Shown here: piece after piece, positions 7,874 to 16,018 of the stretch | Layout: each line of letters begins with the position of its first letter | Numbering within the stretch: position 1 is the first letter of the stretch | The notes under the pieces: model-generated | What the model was told of the DNA's origin: nothing | Seen by the model: only the letters and a program-made list of their open reading frames with translations | Database searches by the model: none | NCBI GenBank assembly: GCA_009692435.1 | Contig: SHZE01000005.1 | Location: 1-60,908, forward strand | Length of the DNA: 60,908 nt | Direction: 5' to 3' | Origin: Deltaproteobacteria bacterium | GTDB lineage: Bacteria > Desulfobacterota > Binatia > Bin18 | Made by a program: the position numbers and the translations under genes

Positions 7874-9192
7874 TTCTCCATGTTCCGCTAAATCGAGACC
7901 GGCGTACTCGTCCTCTTCCTGAACGCGCAACCCAACGAGGCCATCAACGATTTTGAGAAGACTAAACGAAACAACTCCACAATACGCGGCGGTACTGACG
8001 GCCGCGATCACTTGAATGCCAAGTTGTTTGCCAATATCCAAGTCTTGCCCACTACCGCCGAATAATGAGGAAGCAAAAATCCCGACCAGTATAGTGCCAA
8101 CGAGTCCGCCAACACCATGGACGCCCACGACATCAAGGGCATCATCATAACCAAATTTCTGCTTGAGTACCGTAACCGCAAGATAGGCAAGGACACTAGA
8201 GACAGCCCCAATCGCAATGGCCCCCACGGGACCAACGTTGCCGGACGCTGGCGTAATTGCCGCCAAACCCGCAACCGCTCCCGTGGCTAATCCCAAAGCA
8301 CTGGGCTTGCCGACTTTGAACCATTCGATGGCACTCCAAATGATTGCCGCGACACAGGGCGAAATCTGTGTCACCACCACTGCCATACTCGCTTGCCCAT
8401 TCGAGGCAAGCGCGCTGCCGCCGTTGAAGCCAAACCATCCCACCCACAACATGCCTGTCCCGGTGAGCGCCATCGCCAGATTATGCGGCGGCATGGGTGT
8501 TTCTGGGTAGCCTCTCCGTTTGCCAACCATGATGGCGGCAACGAGGGCGGAGATACCGGCTGTGATATGCACAACTATACCACCCGCGAAGTCGAATACC
8601 CCCATATCCGCGAAAAATGCTCCGGCCCCACCCCATACCATGTGACAAATGGGAGATACGCGAACGTCACCCACAGAGCACAGAACAGGAGGATGGCGGA
8701 AAATTTCATCCGCTCCGCGAATGCACCAATAATCAAACCAGGAGTAATGATCGCGAACGTCATCTGAAAAACAAAGAAGAGCGATTCTGGAATAGTGCTA
8801 CGGAGAGTGTCCCCCACCACACCGCTGAGGAAGAACCTGCTGGAACCACCAATAAACGCATGCAGTCCACCGGCCCCGGCCTGCATCCCCGTTGAGTCGA
8901 ATGCCAGGCTGTATCCGTAGACAGTCCACAGAACGGAGATAATCGCCGTCAGCGCAAAACACTGCATATACAACGAGAGCACGTTACGCCGACGGACGAG
9001 GCCCGCATAGAACATGGCGAGGCCGGGAATCATCATAAAGAGCACGAGGGCCGTGGACATCAACACCCAGGCGGTATCGCCGGTATTCAACTCATCCGCG
9101 GCCAATGCCACGGTCGGAAGACAAACGAGAGACCAGAGGCTACTCCACCACACAACCCGTTTGCTCACAAAACTTTCGCGCTGTCCCTGCAT
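7856..9192 (-). pseudogene. amtB: Ammonium transporter, broken by one frameshift
   Basis: Two overlapping frames encode one Amt/MEP/Rh channel. The first (9192 down to about 8650) starts with a signal peptide after GGGGAGG and carries helices up to AILLFCALWVTFAYLP; the second (about 8650 to 7856) continues ICHMVWGGAGAFFADMG and runs to the C-terminus. Adding one G to the run at 8651-8653 restores Y-L-P-I-C-H-M-V-W-G-G, including the pore-lining His of the HMVWG motif, and gives a 445-residue protein of normal length. Everything else looks intact, so this is either a sequencing error or a very recent mutation. No glnK lies next to it. The C-terminal tail is the usual site for PII contact. Confidence 0.88.
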
Positions 9193-9288
9193 AGACCTCC
9201 CCTTTTTTGTTGCCCGGCGATGCCGATACCAGCGGACGGAAGAAACAGCAATGTCGGGTTGCTAAGGCATCGATACAGAAGTCAGCAC

Positions 9289-9741
9289 TCACACATCTTG
9301 GGGCGTTATCATTGCGCGAAGGACCGTTACGGGATCACCCCACTCAACCGAGGTGGAGAACCACCACACCGCGCCTTTCCCAACTTCCCAGTCGTTGTCC
9401 TGGCCGGTGAGCAGCGCCGCCGCCACTTGACCAAGTGTCGGCTGATGGCCAACGACAATGACCGTACCTTCAGCATTTGGCCACCCAGCGGCGCGCAAGA
9501 TGCGTTCCACGGAGGCATTGATGCCGACCTCGGCGCTCGTCTCAAACCGCGCGCTCAGAGCGGTTGCCGTCTGTTGCGTGCGTACGGCTGGACTCACCAG
9601 AATACGTCCTGGTTTCTCAATCCGTGCGTTGAGCCAAGATGCTATCTTCCGCGCTTGTTTTTCACCCTCGGACGTCAGTTTTCGCGCGGCGTCCGGTCTG
9701 CTCTCTTCTGCTTCAGCATGTCGCCATATAATCAGTTCCAT
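9289..9741 (-). CDS. sixA: SixA-type phosphohistidine phosphatase
   Basis: A 150-residue histidine-phosphatase-superfamily protein. The RHG-type motif is WRHAEAEE (catalytic His8); LVSPAVRTQQTA carries the second conserved Arg, and VVGHQPTLG supplies the second catalytic His. SixA removes phosphate from His residues of phosphorelay HPt domains. The start MELIIWRHAEAE at 9741 is preceded by GAGG and by the expected beginning of the fold; a longer frame from 9816 would overlap the upstream gene. It lies 19 nt after the CYTH gene and is probably co-transcribed with it, a combination also suggestive of polyphosphate or phosphate-ester metabolism. Confidence 0.85.
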   Translation of the reverse strand: MELIIWRHAEAEESRPDAARKLTSEGEKQARKIASWLNARIEKPGRILVSPAVRTQQTATALSARFETSAEVGINASVERILRAAGWPNAEGTVIVVGHQPTLGQVAAALLTGQDNDWEVGKGAVWWFSTSVEWGDPVTVLRAMITPQDV

Positions 9742-9760
9742 ATTGCCTCGCTCGGAAAGT

Positions 9761-10387
9761 TCACGGTGAAATGCCGCGGCACGCGAGCCGGTATCCTCGT
9801 TCCGCTTTGCTGACATTTCCGGGCTTCAGGGAGAGCGTTGCGCGCAGCCGCAGAGCCAAGTCAGCAAGGCACCTAGGATCACCAGACTTCAGCTCCAGTT
9901 CGACCTCACAAATGGGCAATCGGTCCTCTCCCGCGTGAATCTCGCCACGATCCAGCGCACATTCGACCACATCACCACTCGGCAAATGTAGCAGGCGGCG
10001 GGTCCGCGAAAAATCGGTCACGAAAACTGGGTGAAGCGCGTGCCGGAGGTGTGGATCGGCAAACAACGCGCGGAGAGTAGGATCGGCGATCTCGTCAAAG
10101 ACAAACGTATCTTTGGTCGTGTCACATTCCCATTCTGGCCGTTCATGCACGCCAGCGGTGACACGTCCTTCTGTTTTGACCGTCTGAATCCAGCGACGTC
10201 CGACACGACGCAACCGTACAGCAATACGCTGCTGGTGGAGCACGCAATCTGTTGTGTCGTAGTAAATGCTCAGCAGACGTTGTGGGGCGAATTTCCTCCA
10301 CGTCAACGCTGTGATGAGGGGATGTCGCAGGAAACGTCGAGCATCTTCCGACGCGATCAGGAGCTTGAGTTCAATCTCGGTGCTCAT
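9761..10387 (-). CDS. CYTH-domain triphosphatase-like protein
   Basis: A 208-residue protein starting MSTEIELKLLI. The E-x-E-x-K signature (EIELK at residues 4-8) defines the CYTH family, whose beta-tunnel binds triphosphate groups. Further expected elements are YYDTTDCVLHQQRIAVRLRR, the E/K pairs in QTVKTEGR, and ICEVELELKSGD near the C-terminus. Bacterial members hydrolyse inorganic tripolyphosphate or, less often, make cAMP. It lacks the CHAD domain often fused to it. It lies between a VOC gene (23 nt upstream) and sixA, all on the minus strand. Substrate is not determinable. Confidence 0.85.
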   Translation of the reverse strand: MSTEIELKLLIASEDARRFLRHPLITALTWRKFAPQRLLSIYYDTTDCVLHQQRIAVRLRRVGRRWIQTVKTEGRVTAGVHERPEWECDTTKDTFVFDEIADPTLRALFADPHLRHALHPVFVTDFSRTRRLLHLPSGDVVECALDRGEIHAGEDRLPICEVELELKSGDPRCLADLALRLRATLSLKPGNVSKAERGYRLACRGISP

Positions 10388-10410
10388 CTCTGATCAGTGA
10401 GGTGTACCGC

Positions 10411-10830
10411 CTATCTGGCAAACACGCGTGTCATATCCTTGAACGATTTAAACTCAAGGATGTTGCCACTGGGGTCACGAATGAACATGGTCGCCTGCTC
10501 ACCCACTTGACCTTGGAAGCGCAGATGCGGCGCGATCACAAACTGTGTCTGCTCACGCGTCAGTCGTTCCGCCAACCGTTGCCACTCCGGCCACTCGAGA
10601 ATCACCCCAAAATGATGCACTGGAACATCGTCCCCATCAACGAGATTGACCGCCACCAGTCTCGCTTCTTCTGACGAGAGATGGGCGGTGATTTGGTGAC
10701 CGAAGAAATCGAAATCAATCCATTGGTCATTCTCTCGACCAATCTGACACTTCAGGAGATCAACATAGAATCGTCGGGTGGCGACGAGGTCGACCACGGG
10801 AAACGCGAGATGAAACCGTGGAGATGCCAT
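10411..10830 (-). CDS. VOC-family (glyoxalase-like) protein
   Basis: A 139-residue vicinal-oxygen-chelate fold protein. It begins [19 protein letters not shown], typical of the first beta-alpha-beta unit, and ends with [15 protein letters not shown], the second unit with a metal-ligand Glu. Candidate ligands are His7, His72/His73 and the final Glu. Family members range from glyoxalase I to dioxygenases and resistance proteins; the overall look matches proteins annotated as glyoxalases. It lies 23 nt upstream of the CYTH gene on the same strand. The substrate is unknown. Confidence 0.85.
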   Translation of the reverse strand: MASPRFHLAFPVVDLVATRRFYVDLLKCQIGRENDQWIDFDFFGHQITAHLSSEEARLVAVNLVDGDDVPVHHFGVILEWPEWQRLAERLTREQTQFVIAPHLRFQGQVGEQATMFIRDPSGNILEFKSFKDMTRVFAR

Positions 10831-10922
10831 ACGTGCATCTTTATACGGGCGGTTGTCGGATTTGACAAATACCAGCGAAGACGCCGCCAGGGCGTGGAGA
10901 AGCGTGAGGCAAGGGCGCGGCG

Positions 10923-11399
10923 CTATTCTTTGACTGTTGCGCCAATGCGGATAATCAAGATCCCGCCTTGATACCGCCGACCGCCGTAGAAGACCGTCCC
11001 GTTATTCGGCAGTGACAAGGCGGCATTCATAAAAGGGGACGGAGCGCTTCCTTCCATCAGCATGATTTGGAGAGCGATACGGTGGTTCGTGTACTCGCGT
11101 GGGGCGATCTGGAGGAACCGACCACCGGGGAGGGAAAAGTCTTCACGTTTCCCTAATTGTCCCTTCCGACTGACACGTTCGAGGAGTTGGTATGATTCAT
11201 AGGGAAACGCGTTCGTCAGTTGTTTTTGCAGATCGGGATTAAATGTCCCCTCGAACCCTTTTATGAGCCCTGGAGCGTCCACTGGAGAATTCATCGCCAG
11301 GACGGTTTCGATCCGTAGTTCAACTTCTTGAGCGTGGGCCTGGAAGGCGCACAGAAGGGCAAAAGCAAGACCGATCGGTGCGATACGCGACAGGCTCAT
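10923..11399 (-). CDS. Exported hypothetical protein of the second ECF operon
   Basis: A 158-residue protein with a clear signal peptide (about residues 1-23, ending AFQAHA). The mature part ([16 protein letters not shown], then [19 protein letters not shown] and [18 protein letters not shown]) has alternating beta-strand character without recognised motifs. Its start overlaps the anti-sigma stop by ATGA, so it is the third gene of the 12705-to-10923 operon, in the same position that DUF3106 occupies in the other ECF operon. It may be a periplasmic partner of the anti-sigma factor; this is inference. Confidence 0.65.
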   Translation of the reverse strand: MSLSRIAPIGLAFALLCAFQAHAQEVELRIETVLAMNSPVDAPGLIKGFEGTFNPDLQKQLTNAFPYESYQLLERVSRKGQLGKREDFSLPGGRFLQIAPREYTNHRIALQIMLMEGSAPSPFMNAALSLPNNGTVFYGGRRYQGGILIIRIGATVKE

Positions 11400-12025
11400 G
11401 GCGTTTCTTCGCTCATGTCGCTTCCAATCCAGATCACCGTCGAATTATTTCCAGGATCGTTCCACACCGCCACGGTGTCGGACGAGGAAAGCGACTCAAT
11501 CTGGGCCTGATTACTGACGAACGCGACCCCATCCTCAGGATCGTTTCTGTTCGAGGGGTGCTCGGAAACGAGGGCGGGCTGGGCCGAGCGTGCATCAGGT
11601 GACGACTGGGTGGCAATTCCCTCAGGTGGGAAGGTTGGCGATTGAGTGATGGCGGTGGTGCTTCGCTGTTGGAGGAGAATGCCGACGGTGAGCAGTAGGA
11701 CGGCCGCGACCGCCCACGCTGGCGCGTAGAGCGGCTGGGTGAGATGCCAGCGTTCAACCCACAGCCGAAACCGCATTGGCCAGGACGGTCGCGACTCTCG
11801 GAGCTTATCTTCTATGCCCTGCCAAAAAGTCGAGAAGTCAATACCTTCGATCTCCTCGTCAATGACTTGGCTGACCAGCTCTTGTCCTCGTTCGAGCAGC
11901 GACAACGCGCGGGTGCAAGGAAGACAGCTCACAAGATGAGAGTGCATTTCGCGCCGCAGGAGGCTCGGTAGTTCACCATCATGGAGCAGGGGAATCAATC
12001 GTTCAGCGTGCGGACACATTGCCAT
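11396..12025 (-). CDS. Membrane anti-sigma factor, zf-HC2 type
   Basis: A 209-residue protein with the ZAS motif HSHLVSCLPC at about residues 28-37, flanked by the usual HDGEL turn. A single membrane segment lies at about residues 103-120 (PAWAVAAVLLLTVGILLQ), leaving a periplasmic tail of about 90 residues. It follows the ECF sigma gene at 12133-12705 and overlaps the next gene by 4 nt. Its architecture matches the anti-sigma at 1435-2187, including a conserved-looking WHLTQPLYAP/WHLTPAL stretch just before the membrane, so the two are probably paralogs. Confidence 0.87.
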   Translation of the reverse strand: MAMCPHAERLIPLLHDGELPSLLRREMHSHLVSCLPCTRALSLLERGQELVSQVIDEEIEGIDFSTFWQGIEDKLRESRPSWPMRFRLWVERWHLTQPLYAPAWAVAAVLLLTVGILLQQRSTTAITQSPTFPPEGIATQSSPDARSAQPALVSEHPSNRNDPEDGVAFVSNQAQIESLSSSDTVAVWNDPGNNSTVIWIGSDMSEETP

Positions 12026-12132
12026 AAGCGCCTACAGTAGAGAATAAAAGGAGAGCGAGAACAAAGTCAGAGATGACTCTGCCTGAAAAATGATTGAGGA
12101 GTAGGATGACAGGTGGGACATACGCGCCATCG

Positions 12133-12705
12133 TTAGATCTCGCCTTTGAGACGAGACTGCAGTCGTTTCCGTGCGTAATGTAATCGACTCATAACCGTGC
12201 CACGAGAGCACTGCAAAATGTCACTGATCTCTTCGTAGGACAGTCCCTCAACTTCGCGTAGAAGTATGACCGCTTTATGCGCGGGCGTCAACTCGCCAAC
12301 CGCGGCGCGAATGCGGTTCCGTAACTCTTTGTCCTTGATTTGTTCGTAAGGATCATCACTCGGGTCCGAGGGCAGGGAATTGATACGATCGTTTTCTCCC
12401 TCTTTAGGGTCTTCGCGTTCGAGTAAGGGTTGGCGGTTTTTTCGACGTTGGCGATCAATCGCGAGGTTGGTGACGATCCGATAGAGCCAGGTGTAGAAGC
12501 TCGCTTCTTCCTTAAAATGTTTAATACTGGTGAAAACTTTGGCGAAGGCTTCTTGTACCACTTCAAGGGCATCTTCGCGATCATGGAGCATGCCCAGGGC
12601 GATAGCCACGGCTTTTCGTTGATACCTTTCAACAAGTTCACGAAAAGCGTCCCGGTCGTTTTCTTTACAACGCCGGACTAATTCCCAATCGCTCGCTTCC
12701 ACCAC
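12133..12705 (-). CDS. ECF-type RNA polymerase sigma factor, RpoE-like
   Basis: A 190-residue sigma factor. Region 2 (about 20-90) includes DALEVVQEAFAKVF and SFYTWLYRIVTNLAIDRQRR. Region 4 (about 130-185) includes ELTPAHKAVILLREVEGLSY and the helix-turn-helix CSRGTVMSRLHYARKRLQ. The linker between them is unusually acidic (about 95-125). It is nearer to the RpoE/SigW class than the sigma factor at 819-1445. The anti-sigma gene starts 107 nt downstream. The gene diverges from the ABC cassette at 12918 across a 212-nt spacer. Confidence 0.93.
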   Translation of the reverse strand: MVEASDWELVRRCKENDRDAFRELVERYQRKAVAIALGMLHDREDALEVVQEAFAKVFTSIKHFKEEASFYTWLYRIVTNLAIDRQRRKNRQPLLEREDPKEGENDRINSLPSDPSDDPYEQIKDKELRNRIRAAVGELTPAHKAVILLREVEGLSYEEISDILQCSRGTVMSRLHYARKRLQSRLKGEI

Positions 12706-12819
12706 GCGTACACATTCTCACAGACGTTCAGAGCGTTAACATATTCAGCCGTATGGATTTTTGCGACCCCCCATGCCCCCAAATCTAACAAAAAGCGCTG
12801 CCTGCTCCCCACGGATAGC

Positions 12820-12848
12820 TTGACAACATCTAAGAGGAGCATTATGTC
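12820..12848 (+). promoter_or_regulatory. Putative sigma-70 promoter for the ABC cassette
   Basis: TTGACA (12820-12825), a 17-nt spacer and TATGTC (12843-12848) match a housekeeping promoter. It lies about 70 nt before the ATG of the ABC ATPase gene. Confidence 0.4.
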
Positions 12849-12917
12849 CTGCGAGGAGGGACAACAGGGAAAGAACCCTCCCCCTCCAAATACACACAGC
12901 GATATTACTTCTCCTCT

Positions 12918-13673
12918 ATGATTGAAGTCCAACATCTTACCAAACGCTACGGCGATCTCACCGCGGTCTCTGATATTTCCTTCAACGTGGCCTCTGGACA
13001 AATCTTGGGATTCCTGGGTCCTAACGGATCGGGCAAAACCACGACGATGCGGGTCATCACCGGCTTCATGCCGGCCACGGGGGGAACAGTAAAGGTTGCC
13101 GGTTTTGACATTTTCGATGAATCGTTCGAGGCACGGAAACGGATCGGGTACCTTCCCGAAAGTCCGCCGTTGTACAACGATATGACAGTCGCGGCATATT
13201 TACGATTTGTGGCTCGCATCAAGGGCATGCCCAAAGCGGCAATCCCAGATGCTCTCGATCGTGCTTTGACTCGTTGTGGCCTGACCAAAGTCACGAACCG
13301 TGTCACCGGGCATCTCTCAAAAGGTTTCCGCCAACGTGTGGGCCTTGCTCAGGCAATTATCCACAATCCAGAAGTGCTGATTCTCGACGAGCCCACCGTC
13401 GGCCTTGATCCGCAACAGATCATTGAGATCCGTGCCCTCATCAGGGAATTAGCTGGACACCACACCGTGGTGCTCTCCACCCATATCCTGCCGGAAGTCG
13501 CCCAGGTGTGCGAGAAAGTTGTCATCATCAACGCCGGACGGGTAGTGATGGAAGATATGCTTGCCAATCTCACTCAAGGACAGACACTGGAAGAAGTATT
13601 CCTCAAGGCGATATCACAAGATGAGACCCCAGCGGAGATACAAAAACCCGAATCGCTGGAGGTGCCCGCATGA
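12918..13673 (+). CDS. Gld-type ABC transporter ATP-binding protein (copy 1)
   Basis: A 251-residue ABC ATPase that powers the ABC-2 permease encoded next. Walker A is GPNGSGKTT (about 36-44), the signature motif is GHLSKGFRQRVGLAQA (about 131-146), Walker B is VLILDEPTVGLD and the switch His is STHIL. It resembles GldA of Bacteroidetes gliding and the NatA/CcmA group. ATG 12918 starts the homologous region (MIEVQHLTKRYGDLTAV). The stop overlaps the permease start by 4 nt. It is a paralog of 58262-59260, which carries a longer C-terminal extension. The transported substrate is unknown. Confidence 0.93.
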   Translation: MIEVQHLTKRYGDLTAVSDISFNVASGQILGFLGPNGSGKTTTMRVITGFMPATGGTVKVAGFDIFDESFEARKRIGYLPESPPLYNDMTVAAYLRFVARIKGMPKAAIPDALDRALTRCGLTKVTNRVTGHLSKGFRQRVGLAQAIIHNPEVLILDEPTVGLDPQQIIEIRALIRELAGHHTVVLSTHILPEVAQVCEKVVIINAGRVVMEDMLANLTQGQTLEEVFLKAISQDETPAEIQKPESLEVPA

Positions 13674-14443
13674 GAAACATCTGCACTATTGTTGGCAAGG
13701 AATTACGGTCGTACTTCGTCTCTCCCGTCGCCTATGTTGTCCTCACGGGTTTCCTCCTGCTCGGCGGGTGGTTTTTCTTTAACCTCCTCTCACGCTTCAA
13801 TTTACTGTTGAGCCTCTACCTGCAAGCGCAGGGACAAGAAGCGGTCGATCGTTTCAACCTCAACGATTATGTGATCAGCCCACTCATGCACAATCTCGCG
13901 ATTGTCCTCGTGATTCTCGTGCCGATGATCACCATGCGCGCCTATGCCGAGGAACGCAAAGGTGGGACCTACGAGCTGTTGCTGACCTCACCGGTCCGCA
14001 CCGGCGAAATCGTACTGGGAAAATTTCTCGCGTCGTTTTTGTTCATCGCCATTATGATCGGTCTGACGTTGATCTACCCGGCGATTCTGATCGCGTTTGG
14101 CAATCCGGAATTTGGCATTATGGCCTCTGGGTATCTCGGCCTTCTGCTACTCGCGACGGTATTCGTTTCCGTTGGGTTGTTGACCTCATCCCTCACCGAA
14201 AATCAAATTATTGCCGCGGTCAGCGGTCTGGTCTCGACACTCCTGCTCTACGTCATTGGATGGCCCGCGGAAACAGCGGGTGAGGTGCTTGGTCCACTCC
14301 TACGTTACCTCTCCGTGACTGAGCATTTCGCGGAAATGGTCCGAGGGATCATTGATACCCGCGCGCTCATCTATTTCGCCAGCCTTATTACCTTGGCGCT
14401 GTTTTTGACCCAGCGCTCGGTTGAATCCCTGCGCTGGAGGTAA
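13670..14443 (+). CDS. Gld-type ABC-2 permease (copy 1)
   Basis: A 257-residue membrane protein with about six hydrophobic segments, the first after MRNICTIVGKELRSYFVSPVA. The conserved ABC-2 hallmark MRAYAEERKGGTYELLLTSP lies at the first cytoplasmic loop and contacts the ATPase. The C-terminal SVESLRWR matches the SLESRKWR end of the paralog at 57440-58183. It resembles GldF. It overlaps the ATPase gene by 4 nt and is followed 5 nt later by the GldG-like gene. In this context it forms an envelope ABC complex, with no evidence of gliding itself. Confidence 0.9.
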   Translation: MRNICTIVGKELRSYFVSPVAYVVLTGFLLLGGWFFFNLLSRFNLLLSLYLQAQGQEAVDRFNLNDYVISPLMHNLAIVLVILVPMITMRAYAEERKGGTYELLLTSPVRTGEIVLGKFLASFLFIAIMIGLTLIYPAILIAFGNPEFGIMASGYLGLLLLATVFVSVGLLTSSLTENQIIAAVSGLVSTLLLYVIGWPAETAGEVLGPLLRYLSVTEHFAEMVRGIIDTRALIYFASLITLALFLTQRSVESLRWR

Positions 14444-14448
14444 AAATC

Positions 14449-15999
14449 ATGGCTGGATTGGGATCATTTTACGGTATCGTTGGGACTATTTTCCTACTCT
14501 TCGCCGGAGTCGCTTACTTCCTGACCCGGATTTTTTCTCTCTACGTCATCATCCACCTCCTCCTCGGCATTCTGGCCGTCGTGACCTACCTGGCGTCCGC
14601 GCGAGGGTCGCTTGGGACGTTTCTTGGCGAACGCTCCACCAAACAAGGCGCGCAAGCGCTGCTCTACTCGCTCCTCTTTTTCGCGGTCCTCGTGATGGTG
14701 AATTTTCTCTCAACGCGAAATCACCATCGGTTTGATTTAACGGAAGCGGGGGTGTTCAGTATCTCACCGCAAACACGCACTCTTCTCCAGAAGATCGACA
14801 AGCCGTTGGAGATCAATGCGTTTGTCGAAGTAGGGTCCGACCCAGCGCTCCGGGAACTCCTCAGCGGATACCGCGATGTTTCCTCACACGTGTCGTTTCG
14901 CCTCATTGACCCAGAGAAACAGCCCGATCTCGCCGAGAAGTTTCAGATCACCACGGTTCCCGCCGTGCACATGAAGTATGACGACCGAACGAACGTCGTC
15001 AATAAAATTTCCGAGGAAGAGATCACCAACGGAATTATTAAAATCACCCGAGCGGAAAAGAAACTCATCTATTTTCTTGGCGGCCACGGAGAGCCCGATA
15101 TCGCCGATGTCCAAGAGCCCCGTGGCTATGGGCAACTGAAAACCGCCTTGGAAAATGAGAGCTACGAAACAAAGCCGCTCATCCTCTCAGCCGATGCCGC
15201 GGTCCCCGACGACGCGAACTTGCTCATTGTCGGAGGAGGCGACCGCGCTTTGCAAGCGCACGAAGTCACCGCGATTGATGCGTATCTGAAAAAAGGGAAA
15301 CACGCTCTCTTCCTGCTTAATCCGCGTGGAACGTCCGAATTAGCCACCTATCTCGGCCAGTGGGGAGTCAAAGTAGGGAACGATGTCATCGTGGACGAAC
15401 AGCTCCAGCTCTTGAAGGGCCGCACGTTTACGTTGACGCCGTTCGTCACCACCTACGGCGCTCACCCCATCACCGAAGAACTCAGTCGTCGCGGCAACGC
15501 GCTCACTACGTATGGCATGTCACGTTCGGTTGAACCACAAACAGAGGGGAAAGCGGGAGTGACGCCCGTGAGTCTGGCGCAGACCAGCCCGAACGCTTGG
15601 GCGGAGACGGATCTCGAAAGTATCTTTCAGCGACAAACGGCGCGGCTAGATGAAAGCGACCGTAAAGGGCCCATTTCTCTTGCGGTGGCGGTAACCGCCA
15701 ATCTGAAAGAAATGGGGCTCGCACAGGAGAGCACTTCCCGTCTCGTCGTTTTTGGAGATGCCGTGTTCGCGAACAACCAATACATTGGCCAATACTTCAA
15801 TCGCGATTTGCTCCTCAACTCCATCGGGTGGCTCATCGGCGAGGAAGGGTTGATGTCAATTCGTTCGCGCACTATCCGCGCCTCGCGTGTGCAGTTCACC
15901 GCTGAACAGGGAACGGCGATTTTCTACCTCTCAGTGTTAGTCCTTCCTGAGTTACTCTTAATCGCGGGATTAGCGGTGTGGTGGCGCCGCGCGTCGTAA
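14449..15999 (+). CDS. GldG-family ABC auxiliary protein (copy 1)
   Basis: A 516-residue protein: three N-terminal membrane segments within about residues 1-95, a large periplasmic domain of the ABC_transp_aux type (about 100-450), and a C-terminal membrane helix (about 488-508) ending in WWRRAS. Recognisable blocks are NHHRFDLTEAGVFSISPQT after the third helix, FLGGHGEPDI, and VVFGDAVFANNQYIGQYFN near the end. The same blocks occur in the paralog at 56046-57458. Proteins of this family pair with GldA/GldF permeases. The periplasmic fold resembles glutamine-amidotransferase-like domains and may bind a substrate or cell wall. Confidence 0.88.
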   Translation: MAGLGSFYGIVGTIFLLFAGVAYFLTRIFSLYVIIHLLLGILAVVTYLASARGSLGTFLGERSTKQGAQALLYSLLFFAVLVMVNFLSTRNHHRFDLTEAGVFSISPQTRTLLQKIDKPLEINAFVEVGSDPALRELLSGYRDVSSHVSFRLIDPEKQPDLAEKFQITTVPAVHMKYDDRTNVVNKISEEEITNGIIKITRAEKKLIYFLGGHGEPDIADVQEPRGYGQLKTALENESYETKPLILSADAAVPDDANLLIVGGGDRALQAHEVTAIDAYLKKGKHALFLLNPRGTSELATYLGQWGVKVGNDVIVDEQLQLLKGRTFTLTPFVTTYGAHPITEELSRRGNALTTYGMSRSVEPQTEGKAGVTPVSLAQTSPNAWAETDLESIFQRQTARLDESDRKGPISLAVAVTANLKEMGLAQESTSRLVVFGDAVFANNQYIGQYFNRDLLLNSIGWLIGEEGLMSIRSRTIRASRVQFTAEQGTAIFYLSVLVLPELLLIAGLAVWWRRAS

Positions 16000-16018
16000 A
16001 TCATCGCTCTCACATGCT

